Below, one piece after another: positions 11,298-18,771 of a stretch of 64,000 bases of DNA (its first letter is position 1; each line of letters opens with the position of its first letter). This stretch comes from Chloroflexota bacterium (GTDB lineage: Bacteria > Chloroflexota > Anaerolineae > Anaerolineales > Villigracilaceae): positions 151,014 through 215,013 of the forward strand of contig JACRBN010000020.1 of assembly GCA_016213105.1 (NCBI GenBank), given 5' to 3'. The notes beneath the pieces are model-generated. The model searched no databases, was not told where the DNA came from, and saw only the letters and a program-made list of their open reading frames with translations. The position numbers were made by a program, and so were the translations under genes.

Positions 11298-12728
11298 ATG
11301 CTCATATCAAGGAACAACACTAATGAAAGTATCCTTAACATGATGAAATCTCAAAAAACACTAAGGCAATATTCACAAATGCTTGTCGCCAAAATATTAT
11401 CTTTTTTAGGATATAAAACAAATGCGATAATGCAACTAGAAAAGATAATCCAGGAATGGCCTGAAGACTATAACCTGCTGTTGTTTGCTCTTCACTTACA
11501 TCGAAACGAGGAAAACTGGGAAGAATACTTAAAATTATATGCACAATTTGAAAAATTCCATGCAGGTGATCTTTTCTACAACAGACATTTTGGTTCAATT
11601 CTATTGGAATTTGGCCACTACGAAGAAGCGGCTGTGCGGCTCAAGTATTGCGTCGAAAACTGGGATATTTACACTCGGAATGACTTTGAACGAAATGTCA
11701 CACTTGCTCGACTCGCAGTGTGTTATATCAATCTGGGCATGCTCAATGCAGCCAGCAACGCCATCGAAAAAGTGTCAGAGAAAAAGCCTTGGAATGCGGA
11801 CGTCATTTATGCCCGTCTATTATTCAAGATTGCAGCCAGTCAATCCGAGACAATTCCTGGCTTTTTGGATGAGCAAATCACAAAATACCCCTGGTTACCC
11901 TGCCTCTACTATTGGAAAGGACAATATGTTCGCGATTACTTACACAATTCGCAAGAAGCTTACCAACTTTTTGAGGCGGCTCTTGAACGCACAAATTATT
12001 TGAAGATAAGAAGCGAGACCATCGGAAACGGATTCGGTGGAGAGTTCTATGCAAATTCATATTCCATGCTTCAAAGTGCTGTTGCTGCCTATATGCAATC
12101 GAATAAAAACAATATTTATAAGATCCTCTGGCTAGTATACCTAACTAAACTAAAAACTCTGAATAGTTTTATTGATACCCGTGCCATGAGGATTTATATC
12201 CTGATTGAGGAAAATTTATTTGCCAAGGCAGAAGAAGAATGCAAAAAAGCTTTGAACAAACTTGAAGGGGGAAAGGCTTCTGATTACTGGACTTTATTGG
12301 CTTTAGCGCAGAATAAAATGGGGAAATTGGATGAAGGATTTGCGAGTGCCAAACAAGCTATAACGCTAAATCAATATAATGATGAAGCATTGAATGTACT
12401 AGGAGATATTCAACTCCTGCAACATGATTGGACTTCCGCAATCCAAACTTACAAGGAAATCATCAAATCTAATCCATACGATTTTGAAGCATGGAAAAGG
12501 CTCGGAGTTTGCTATATAAATATAAAAGACTTTAAATCTGCGCAGTCATCTTTTGAAAAGACAATTCAAATTAATCCATCAGAAGCAGATGCGTGGGTTG
12601 ATTTAGGAGATATTTACATGAAGTCTGGAAATAACGATTTGGCGCTATCTGCCTATCAAAACGGCTTAAAATACAGTTGGCTGGATAAAGCAAAAAAACA
12701 AACTGCGTTATTGAAAATAAAAAATTAA
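11298..12728 (+). CDS. TPR-repeat protein behind the RHS gene
   Basis: A 476-residue soluble protein of helical repeats. Clear TPR units lie near the C-terminus (DYWTLLALAQNKMGKLDEGF; AWKRLGVCYINIKDFKSAQS; AWVDLGDIYMKSGNNDLALS) and more degenerate ones earlier. It is markedly AT-rich compared with the genes around the locus, like the RHS C-terminal tail it follows by 67 nt. No good Shine-Dalgarno is seen at 11298; ATG 11340 is an alternative. Position and composition suggest it travelled with the RHS tail and may be an immunity or accessory protein, which is inference only. Confidence 0.75.
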   Translation: MLISRNNTNESILNMMKSQKTLRQYSQMLVAKILSFLGYKTNAIMQLEKIIQEWPEDYNLLLFALHLHRNEENWEEYLKLYAQFEKFHAGDLFYNRHFGSILLEFGHYEEAAVRLKYCVENWDIYTRNDFERNVTLARLAVCYINLGMLNAASNAIEKVSEKKPWNADVIYARLLFKIAASQSETIPGFLDEQITKYPWLPCLYYWKGQYVRDYLHNSQEAYQLFEAALERTNYLKIRSETIGNGFGGEFYANSYSMLQSAVAAYMQSNKNNIYKILWLVYLTKLKTLNSFIDTRAMRIYILIEENLFAKAEEECKKALNKLEGGKASDYWTLLALAQNKMGKLDEGFASAKQAITLNQYNDEALNVLGDIQLLQHDWTSAIQTYKEIIKSNPYDFEAWKRLGVCYINIKDFKSAQSSFEKTIQINPSEADAWVDLGDIYMKSGNNDLALSAYQNGLKYSWLDKAKKQTALLKIKN

Positions 12729-12785
12729 TTCGTGAAATTTGCGGCCTTGTCCCAGGCACTTTTCACACGCGCCAGGCGGTGTAAA

Positions 12786-12862
12786 TTATCCCGCCAATTT
12801 CACCACCGCGCGGAAGGTGTTGTAGGCGCTTAGCATCTCCCCCGCCTGGAAGCTGACCTGCG
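12786..12862 (-). pseudogene. C-terminal tail of an unknown gene next to an RHS scar
   Basis: On the minus strand a protein-like tail (QVSFQAGEMLSAYNTFRAVV, then KLAG and a stop) runs up to about 12862 and then breaks into RHS sequence of the opposite strand. The parent gene is not recognisable from 25 residues. It looks like the surviving end of a truncated gene. Confidence 0.35.
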
Positions 12863-12868
12863 GGGGTG

Positions 12869-13020
12869 CTGCGCGAGGGCGAAGTCCGCGCCACGTGGAC
12901 TTCCAGTCCCAGCACCACGCTGGCTTACAAGATGCTGCTCTACCAATATACAGACCAGGCGGCCTACCTCGACGATCCACTCACCAGCGGAGTCACCGAG
13001 GGATTCGGGTTGATGTTCTT
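12869..13020 (+). pseudogene. Orphan RHS core fragment
   Basis: About 150 bp closely match the RHS gene at 10392-10533 (GEVRATWT ... YQYTDQAAYLDDPLTSGVTE ... GFGLMF), but the segment between is of a different allele (SSPSTTLAYKML instead of NVPVDIDPAYKIP). It has no start codon context, no upstream shell and no DPxG tail, so it is a scar of another RHS gene or cassette. The allele-specific part is nearly identical to the second scar at 38574-38641. Confidence 0.8.
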
Positions 13021-13202
13021 GTCAATCTTCACCCATAATGCACAAGTGACATTCAGCCAAAGTGCGCCACGTTGCACAGTGGGTAAATCGAATTATCCTC
13101 GCAAGCTACAACGCCGACCGCGAAGCGCCCCCGTGGGGAAACCGCCGGTGCAGTAAAACAGGCGACATGCAGGCTTTTTATTCGTTTAATCGTAAAAAAC
13201 TT

Positions 13203-13223
13203 ATGCTGAGCTTGTCGCAGCAT
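13203..13223. repeat. Small palindromic dispersed repeat
   Basis: Arms ATGCTG and CAGCAT flank AGCTTGTCG. The word is a common extragenic palindrome in many bacterial genomes; here it lies in the gene-poor stretch after the RHS scar. Confidence 0.45.
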
Positions 13224-13318
13224 TCGTGGACGGTTTGGGCAAACGATAGCCCAACCATAAAATCCAGCAGAATCGGGAAATTTTGGCTCATTGGGAATCG
13301 CCGTGATTAAAACCTTTT

Positions 13319-13412
13319 GGACACGGACCTTCGGCAGATGAACACGGAAAAACACGGATTTTTAAAGGCTTTTTCCGTGCGAATCCGTGTAATCCGTGTA
13401 CAGAATCACGGC
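13319..13412. repeat. Inverted CACGGA/TCCGTG repeat cluster
   Basis: Several copies of CACGGA in one orientation (acacggaccttc, aacacggaaaaacacgga) face copies of TCCGTG in the other (ttccgtgcgaatccgtgt, aatccgtgtac), which can fold into a long imperfect hairpin. Clusters of this kind are a known type of intergenic repeat; no gene is associated. Confidence 0.5.
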
Positions 13413-13522
13413 AGATCCCAGAGAGCCGAAATTTTATTACAGAAATGTAAATTTGCATCTGAAAATCAAAAGTATAATAAGCCATTCTCATACCCATCAT
13501 TATCAAAGGAGAAACACCCCTC

Positions 13523-14104
13523 ATGAAAGCACTACGCATCCTCGGCTCGGAAATGATCCTCGGCTCCCTCGTGGTCATCCTGAGCGTCCTCACCGCCCTC
13601 GCCAGTTACCAGGGCTCCATCGCCGACTCGAAACAGAACGAGCACGAGATCAAGGCCATGCAGCAATTGAACGACGGCAACGCCGAATACCTCAGCGCCA
13701 ACCAATTCATCGTCTACGACTTCTCCATGTACGATGGCTGGTATACCACCGACGACGAGGAGAAGGCCGCCTACTACGAGGAGAGCTACTCGCAGGAATT
13801 ACAGGACTCCATCGCGAACAACCCCGATGACATCTTCGGCGAGGATTACTACAACGCCATGTATACCGAAGCCAATGCCTACTGGGAAGAATCGGATGCC
13901 AACTTCGAAACCGCGGGCGCGTGGGACAATCGCGGCGACGGCCTCCAGTTGGTCGTTCTCATCATGGCGCTCGGCCTGGCCTTCGCGGCCTGGGCTTCCC
14001 TGCTCAAGGAAGAGAACAACATGCGCATGGTCTTCTCCATCCTGGCCATCATCATGCTGGTCTACGGCCTCATCACCTACCTGGGCGTGCCCTCGGTGGC
14101 ATAA
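13523..14104 (+). CDS. Membrane protein, DUF4337-like layout
   Basis: 193 residues: one N-terminal membrane segment (about 8-28), a long acidic, probably helical extramembrane region (30-140, rich in Glu, Asp, Tyr), and two C-terminal membrane segments (about 143-162 and 168-188). This is the layout of DUF4337-type proteins, but I recognise no diagnostic motif, so the family link is tentative. An AAAGGAG Shine-Dalgarno sits about 10 nt before the ATG, and a strong terminator follows immediately, so it is a single-gene unit. Confidence 0.7.
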   Translation: MKALRILGSEMILGSLVVILSVLTALASYQGSIADSKQNEHEIKAMQQLNDGNAEYLSANQFIVYDFSMYDGWYTTDDEEKAAYYEESYSQELQDSIANNPDDIFGEDYYNAMYTEANAYWEESDANFETAGAWDNRGDGLQLVVLIMALGLAFAAWASLLKEENNMRMVFSILAIIMLVYGLITYLGVPSVA

Positions 14105-14120
14105 CCGGTCCGAACTGCAA

Positions 14121-14145
14121 GCCCGCCGCAATGGCGGGCTTTTTT
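14121..14145 (+). terminator. Intrinsic terminator after the DUF4337-like gene
   Basis: GCCCGCC (14121-14127) and GGCGGGC (14133-14139) form a 7-bp GC stem with a 5-nt loop, followed by six T. Confidence 0.9.
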
Positions 14146-14150
14146 GATTC

Positions 14151-14159
14151 TGGTACAAT
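14151..14159 (+). promoter_or_regulatory. Extended -10 promoter, leaderless start of the DUF1684 gene
   Basis: TGGTACAAT ends 7 nt before the ATG at 14167, right after the upstream terminator. There is no Shine-Dalgarno, so the transcript probably begins at or next to the start codon. Confidence 0.6.
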
Positions 14160-14166
14160 CGCGCCC

Positions 14167-14994
14167 ATGTCGAATCCCGATCCCACCCAAAAATTAGCTA
14201 ACTGGCAGGCCGAAATGGACGCCTCCCTGCGCGCGGAAAATAGCTGGCTGGCGCTGGCCGGCCTGTTCTGGCTTCAGCCGGGCGAAAACCGCCTCGGCTC
14301 GGACCCTGTCAACGAGATTGTCCTGCCTGCGCGCGCGCCTGCCAGGCTGGGCGCGTTCCACTTTGACGGCGGCCAGGTCAGGCTCCAGGTGCTGGACGGG
14401 CGCCAGGTCCAGGTCAACGGGGAGGATGTCCGCGAAGCCATCCTCCAAACGGATCACGCCGATTCCCCCAGTTACATCACGCTGGATGGGATGCGCATGC
14501 TGGTGATCGACCGCCCGCGGGGGATCGGCATCCGCCTGTGGGACAACCAGCGCCCCGAGCGGAAGACCCATCCGCCCCGCGAGTGGTTCCCGTTCAACGA
14601 GGCGCTTCGCGTCCCCGGGCTGTACACCGCCTACCCGCAGCCCAAACCTGTCCAACTGCCCGACACCTTCGGCGACACCCTGGACGGCTTCGCGGATGGG
14701 CAGGTGCGCTTCGAGCTTAACGGCGGGACCTGCACCCTCGACGCCAGCCAGACACCCGAAGCCAAACTGAGCATTCAATTCCGCGATGCCACCAGCGGCA
14801 AAGGCACCTATCCCTCGGGCCGCTACTACGTCACCGATGACCCCGTCGTGGATGGACAGGTCATGCTGGATTTCAACTTTGCCTACTCCCCACCCTGCGC
14901 CTTCACAGGCTTCGCCACCTGCGTGTTTGCTCCCCCGCAAAACAACCTGCCCGTGCGGGTGGAAGCGGGCGAGATCTATCAGCGACATCACTAA
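14167..14994 (+). CDS. DUF1684 family protein
   Basis: 275 residues matching the DUF1684 pattern: an N-terminal region with LANWQAEMDASLRAENSWLA and LFWLQPGENRLGSDP, a central RLWDNQRPERKTHPP with PFNEALRVPG, and the C-terminal signature RDATSGKGTYPSGRYY ... NFAYSPPCAFTGFATC ending PQNNLPVRVEAGE. The family is widespread in Chloroflexota and Actinobacteria and has no settled biochemical role. The start at 14167 is chosen because a -10 box lies just upstream and the conserved region begins there. A bidirectional terminator separates it from the convergent ECF operon. Confidence 0.85.
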   Translation: MSNPDPTQKLANWQAEMDASLRAENSWLALAGLFWLQPGENRLGSDPVNEIVLPARAPARLGAFHFDGGQVRLQVLDGRQVQVNGEDVREAILQTDHADSPSYITLDGMRMLVIDRPRGIGIRLWDNQRPERKTHPPREWFPFNEALRVPGLYTAYPQPKPVQLPDTFGDTLDGFADGQVRFELNGGTCTLDASQTPEAKLSIQFRDATSGKGTYPSGRYYVTDDPVVDGQVMLDFNFAYSPPCAFTGFATCVFAPPQNNLPVRVEAGEIYQRHH

Positions 14995-14996
14995 AC

Positions 14997-15022
14997 AAAA
15001 AGCCACCGCAACGGTGGCTTTT
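14997..15022. terminator. Bidirectional terminator between DUF1684 gene and ECF operon
   Basis: AAAAGCCACCG and CGGTGGCTTTT form an 11-bp stem with A/T tracts on both sides, placed between two convergent genes. Confidence 0.88.
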
Positions 15023-15040
15023 GATTTTCGAGAGGGGACA

Positions 15041-15916
15041 TCATCCGCCCGCCAGGGCAAGCAGCGCAGGCGGCACCCAGAAGTCGCCCAACCCCAGCGT
15101 GCTGAGCGCCAGGGAGAACAGCAAAATCGCCAGGCCGACCCCGATCAAAATGCGATCCTTGAATTGATAGATCAGGTTTTGCAGCCAGGTGCGCGGACCG
15201 ATACCGAAGGCGCGCAAATCCATCGCGTCGATGATGTCCTCGCTGCCAATGATGGCATGAATGGTGACGGGCACCATCAACGGTCCCAGCTTGCGCACCT
15301 GCTCGAACAGCCCGCCGCGGATCTTCTCCAGCTCGAAGCCGCGCGCGCGCTGCGCATCCATCGTCAACTGAAAGTCGCGGCTGAAGGTCGGGATGAAGCG
15401 CATGGTCAGGTCCATGGCGTAGGCGATCTTGTCGGGCAGTCCCAGCCCGCGGAAGGTGACGCCGTAGAAGGCGGGGTCGAGCGAGTAGGGAATCAGGACG
15501 GTCATGATGGCAATACTGAAGACGCGCACAAACATGCTTACCCCAAAGAAGGCGCGCTCCACGGTGATGTTCAACGCGGGCGTCCAGCCGAAAATGGAAA
15601 AGGAGGCTTCCAGGCGGCGGATCAGGTGCTCCTGTTCGTACACCTCCGTCCCGCCGCGGCCCGTCAGGAACGTAAAAAACGAGAAGATCAACACAAAGCC
15701 GACGATGAACAGGATCGCGCGGCGGATCTCATCCCAGCGCACGCCCGAGGTCAGCAGGGTGAACAACGCAATGAACGCAAAAAACAACAGGTAGCGCGCG
15801 TCCCAAAAGGCGAGCGTCGAGAAAAGGAAACAGCCATAGAACATGATCCAGGCGCGCGGATCGAACGACTGGATGAAGGATTTTTCACGTTTGCGGTAAC
15901 GCCAGGCGACGAGCAT
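15041..15916 (-). CDS. ecfT: ECF transporter transmembrane component (EcfT)
   Basis: The integral-membrane T component that couples the ATPases to the substrate-binding S component. The 291 residues have several membrane segments and the coupling region with the A-R-G type motifs of EcfT (DAQRARGFELEKI; AMDLRAFGIG). The reading frame extends back to 15964, but that part is encoded by a palindromic repeat; the ATG at 15916 has AGGA 6 nt upstream and starts the conserved protein, so it is preferred. It is the third gene of the operon. Confidence 0.88.
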   Translation of the reverse strand: MLVAWRYRKREKSFIQSFDPRAWIMFYGCFLFSTLAFWDARYLLFFAFIALFTLLTSGVRWDEIRRAILFIVGFVLIFSFFTFLTGRGGTEVYEQEHLIRRLEASFSIFGWTPALNITVERAFFGVSMFVRVFSIAIMTVLIPYSLDPAFYGVTFRGLGLPDKIAYAMDLTMRFIPTFSRDFQLTMDAQRARGFELEKIRGGLFEQVRKLGPLMVPVTIHAIIGSEDIIDAMDLRAFGIGPRTWLQNLIYQFKDRILIGVGLAILLFSLALSTLGLGDFWVPPALLALAGG

Positions 15917-15927
15917 AATATTCCTAT

Positions 15928-15956
15928 GCAGGGGCGACCCGACAGGTCGCCCCTGC
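15928..15956. repeat. REP-like palindrome inside the ECF operon
   Basis: GCAGGGGCGACC and GGTCGCCCCTGC form a perfect 12-bp stem around CGACA. It sits between the S-component and T-component genes and could stabilise or stall the transcript there. Its form is that of a dispersed extragenic palindrome. Confidence 0.7.
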
Positions 15957-15970
15957 GATATCAATTCGAA

Positions 15971-16912
15971 TTAACGACCCGACTGTTTCTGGACCGCCGC
16001 ATACGCGCCCACCAGCAGCGGGACAAGGATGGCGGCGAAGATCAGGTTCGGGCCTGCCGCGGGCAGGAACTCGCCCACGATGGCGGCCGCGGGGCTGAAG
16101 CCGTTGATCCAGATATCGGAGATGGCCGCGAAGCCAATGCCCAGCAGGTTGCCCAACATGCCCCAGATGACAGCCTCGCCCAGGTTGACATTCTTGGCAA
16201 AGGCAAAGCGCACGACCAGCACCAGCACGAAGCCGATCAACACCGAGATGCCCGCAGTCACGGCGATGGGCTGATCGCCAAAGACGCCGTTGTTGACGTC
16301 ATAGAACATCATGTTCGTCTCGCCGCTGTTCATGAAGTAGATGGCGGTGGCGATCACGGCCAGCGCGCCGCCGACCCACAACACCATGTCGGTGGCTTTC
16401 CTGCGGTCCGCAAACAGGGCAGGCAGGCCAGCAATGAAGCCGACCAGGCCATTGCCGATGCTCCACTGCGGAGACAGGCCGAAGCCCGTAATGGCATCCC
16501 CGAACATGTTGCCGACCGCGCCCGTAAAGAAGCCGACGATCGGGCCGAAGGCATAGCCGAAGAACATCGGGATGGCGATGGCGGGACGCAGCGCAACCTG
16601 ACTCAGCGAGGGGATCACGAACACGGTGGCGTTGAAGTACCAGGAGAACACGGCATACAGCGCCGCGCCGATGGCCATCCACACCACTTCGCGGGTGCCC
16701 ACTTCCCAGGCCTTGTTGTCCTTGCTGAAGAAGTAGACCGCAAAGGCCAGCAGCAGGCCAACGACCACGAACAGGAAGCGCAGGCCGAGGGTGTTGCTAT
16801 CGGTCTGGAAGCGCTCGATGCCCAGCATGTTGCCCAGCACGAACACGATGATGGCAAAGATGGCGAAGATCGCCACCAGCCAGGTCAAAACAGAGGTCAA
16901 ACGTTTATCCAT
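15971..16912 (-). CDS. ECF transporter substrate-specific (S) component
   Basis: 313 residues, mostly membrane segments. After an N-terminal hydrophobic pair comes the S-component body: REVVWMAIGAALYAVFSWYF, then ALRPAIAIPMFFGYAFGPIVG and FFTGAVGNMFGDAITGFG, typical of vitamin-type S components. A second half with four further segments follows, longer than the ~180 residues of a minimal S component. The substrate cannot be read from the sequence. An AAAGGAG Shine-Dalgarno lies 9 nt before the ATG. It is the second gene of the operon, between the fused ATPases and EcfT. Confidence 0.82.
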   Translation of the reverse strand: MDKRLTSVLTWLVAIFAIFAIIVFVLGNMLGIERFQTDSNTLGLRFLFVVVGLLLAFAVYFFSKDNKAWEVGTREVVWMAIGAALYAVFSWYFNATVFVIPSLSQVALRPAIAIPMFFGYAFGPIVGFFTGAVGNMFGDAITGFGLSPQWSIGNGLVGFIAGLPALFADRRKATDMVLWVGGALAVIATAIYFMNSGETNMMFYDVNNGVFGDQPIAVTAGISVLIGFVLVLVVRFAFAKNVNLGEAVIWGMLGNLLGIGFAAISDIWINGFSPAAAIVGEFLPAAGPNLIFAAILVPLLVGAYAAVQKQSGR

Positions 16913-16949
16913 CTCTCATTCTCCTTTTGAAAAATATGGATGAAGCCAG

Positions 16950-18569
16950 TTACACGTGCGCCAGCGCCTCGGCCCGCAGGAAACGCCCCGTCTGCGCGAA
17001 GCGATCCACGTTCAGCGCCAGGAGCGAACTCGGGACGACACGGCAGGCTTTCAAACGATTGAAATCGCGCAGCACCTCCTGCGGGGAGCCGTCGGCGATG
17101 AGCCGCCCGTCCGCCACCAACAGGACGCGGTTGGCGTAGATCACCGCCAGGTCCACATCGTGGGTGATGAACATGACCGCCTCGAAGCCGGGCAATTGCA
17201 GGATCGCATCCATGAAATTCATGTAGTTCTGGTAATCCTGCCCCGCGGTCGGTTCATCCATCACCAGGATGCGGGAGCGCATGGCCAGGATGGCCGCGAT
17301 GCTGACGCGCTTCTGCTGGCCGAACGAAAGCGCCAGCGGAGGATCTTCTTCCTTGTCGGACAGGTTCACAATTCGCAGCGCCTCTTGCACCTCCTTCTCG
17401 ATCTCGTCCTTCGGGTGTTTGAGATTGGTCGGGCCGAAAGCCAGTTCTTCGCGCACCGTTGGGGCGAACAGCATATGGCTGGGACTCTGGAAAACGTAAC
17501 CAAGTGTTGCGGCAATTTCAGCCACGCTGGATTCGCGGGTGTCCTTTCCGTTCACGAGCACACGTCCCGCCCTGGGTTTGAGCAGGCCGATGGCATGTTT
17601 GACGAAGGTCGTCTTGCCCGCGCCGTTGGGACCCAGCACCGCGATCACGTCGCCGCGCTTGATCTCCAGGTTGATGCCGTGCAGGATCTCGACCTCAGTA
17701 TCGTACCCAAAGGCGACATCCTCGAATTTGACCAACGTTTCGGTCTGCGCCTCCCTGGCAGCCGCGCCTGGAAGCACATCGATCTTCGCCGGGGCAGGGT
17801 CCAGCCGCGCGCGCTCGACGATATCCCTGGCGGGAAGTTTCACCTCGCGGTAGTTCACCACTTGAGACAACCCTTTCACATCCCCCAGGTAACGGATTTC
17901 ACCCGCACTCATGTACATCACGCGCTCGGGGCGGATGCGCAACACATCCTCCACGCGATGCTCGACCATCAGCACCGTCAACCCCTCGTCGGCCAGGTCG
18001 CGCACCGCATCCAGCGTCTCCGCCGCCGAGGCGGGATCGAGGCTGGCCAGCGGTTCATCCAGCAGCAGGATCGAAGGCCGCATGGCCAGCACGCCCGCCA
18101 GCGCCACCTTTTGCTTCTCGCCGCCCGAGAGCAGGAAGGTATCCCGTCCGCGCAGGTGCATGATCTTCAGATGCGTCAGCGCCTCATCCACGCGCGCATA
18201 GATTTCCTCGCGCGGCAGGCCCAGGTTTTCGAGGCCGAAAGCCACCTCGTTCAAAACCTTGGTGCCGAGGATCTGGCGCTCGGGGTCCTGCAAAACCGTG
18301 CCAACCTTCTGCGAGATCGTGGACAATTTCATGCGAGCGGTATCCTCGCCATGCACCAGGATGCGGCCGCTCACTTCTCCCTTGTAACTGCGCGGGATCA
18401 ATCCGTTGATGCAGCGGATCAGCGTGGTCTTGCCGCAGCCGCTGGCGCCCGCAATGAGCAGGATCTCACCCGGCTGGGCGGAAAAGGAAATATTATGGAT
18501 GGCCGCTCCCTGACGGTCACGGTAACGAAAAGACAGGTTTTCTACGACGATGGGGAGGTCAATTGCCAT
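16950..18569 (-). CDS. ecfA: ECF transporter fused ATP-binding protein (two ABC domains)
   Basis: 539 residues holding both ATPase domains that are separate EcfA and EcfA' in many bacteria. Domain 1: Walker A GASGCGKTT (about 38-46), signature LSGGEKQKVALAG, Walker B ILLLDEPLASLD. Domain 2: Walker A GPNGAGKTT, signature LSFGQQKRVSIAA (degenerate, as in ECF ATPases), Walker B ILVMDEPTAGQD. It powers uptake of the substrate bound by the S component. Its ATG lies inside the last codons of a 36-codon upstream reading frame, so translation may be coupled. Confidence 0.92.
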   Translation of the reverse strand: MAIDLPIVVENLSFRYRDRQGAAIHNISFSAQPGEILLIAGASGCGKTTLIRCINGLIPRSYKGEVSGRILVHGEDTARMKLSTISQKVGTVLQDPERQILGTKVLNEVAFGLENLGLPREEIYARVDEALTHLKIMHLRGRDTFLLSGGEKQKVALAGVLAMRPSILLLDEPLASLDPASAAETLDAVRDLADEGLTVLMVEHRVEDVLRIRPERVMYMSAGEIRYLGDVKGLSQVVNYREVKLPARDIVERARLDPAPAKIDVLPGAAAREAQTETLVKFEDVAFGYDTEVEILHGINLEIKRGDVIAVLGPNGAGKTTFVKHAIGLLKPRAGRVLVNGKDTRESSVAEIAATLGYVFQSPSHMLFAPTVREELAFGPTNLKHPKDEIEKEVQEALRIVNLSDKEEDPPLALSFGQQKRVSIAAILAMRSRILVMDEPTAGQDYQNYMNFMDAILQLPGFEAVMFITHDVDLAVIYANRVLLVADGRLIADGSPQEVLRDFNRLKACRVVPSSLLALNVDRFAQTGRFLRAEALAHV

Positions 18570-18669
18570 ACGGGTCCGCTTCGATGGGATTCCAGTGTGT
18601 AACGTGGATCACTTTTTCCCACACGCTTTTTGCTGGCGCTACCACAACTGGCAGGAATAAGAATTGCAT
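18559..18669 (-). CDS. Possible 36-codon leader ORF coupled to ecfA
   Basis: ATG at 18669 follows a TATAAT box by 6 nt and opens a 36-codon frame (MQFLFLPVVVAPAKSVWEKV ...) whose TGA overlaps the first codons of ecfA (TATGGCAATTGA). No family is recognised. The leaderless start and the coupled stop suggest a translated leader; it may equally be a chance frame. Confidence 0.4.
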   Translation of the reverse strand: MQFLFLPVVVAPAKSVWEKVIHVTHWNPIEADPYGN

Positions 18670-18675
18670 GTCCCT

Positions 18676-18681
18676 ATTATA
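18676..18681 (-). promoter_or_regulatory. TATAAT -10 box of the ECF operon
   Basis: Consensus TATAAT on the minus strand, 6 nt before the small leader frame and about 107 nt before ecfA. No good -35 is seen at the right spacing; that region is occupied by one arm of a long inverted repeat. Confidence 0.55.
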
Positions 18682-18682
18682 C

Positions 18683-18741
18683 CCAGCGCGGCCACAAATT
18701 GCGCCTTCCTTTTTTTCAAAAGCGCAATTTGTGGCCGCTGG
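18683..18741. repeat. Long inverted repeat over the ECF promoter
   Basis: GCGGCCACAAATTGCGC (18688-18704) is the exact complement of the arm at 18722-18738; allowing a 2-nt bulge the pairing reaches 20 bp and includes CCAGCG ... CGCTGG. It fills the gap between the selenoprotein-like gene and the ECF operon and overlaps the -35 region. It could be an operator or a terminator without a clear T tract. Confidence 0.65.
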
Positions 18742-18771
18742 TTTCCCTTTCAAAATCCGCGCCCCATCCGG

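Larger units (their letters stand above)
13021..13522. other. Gene-free stretch with dispersed-repeat debris
   Basis: No gene is supported between the RHS scar and the membrane protein. It holds a small palindrome (ATGCTGAGCTTGTCGCAGCAT, 13203-13223, of the type seen as dispersed repeats in many genomes) and an imperfect inverted array of CACGGA/TCCGTG words at about 13319-13412. The ribosome-binding site of the next gene (AAAGGAG) is at its end. Confidence 0.5.

Noticed and set aside
14786..18602. Long plus-strand frames across the ECF operon
   Set aside because: They are complements of well-supported EcfA, S and T genes and encode Arg/His/Gln-rich nonsense-like proteins.
18570..18740. Riboswitch (TPP, cobalamin, SAM, preQ1) before the ECF operon
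   Set aside because: None of the conserved riboswitch cores I know can be found; only the inverted repeat and the small frame are seen.
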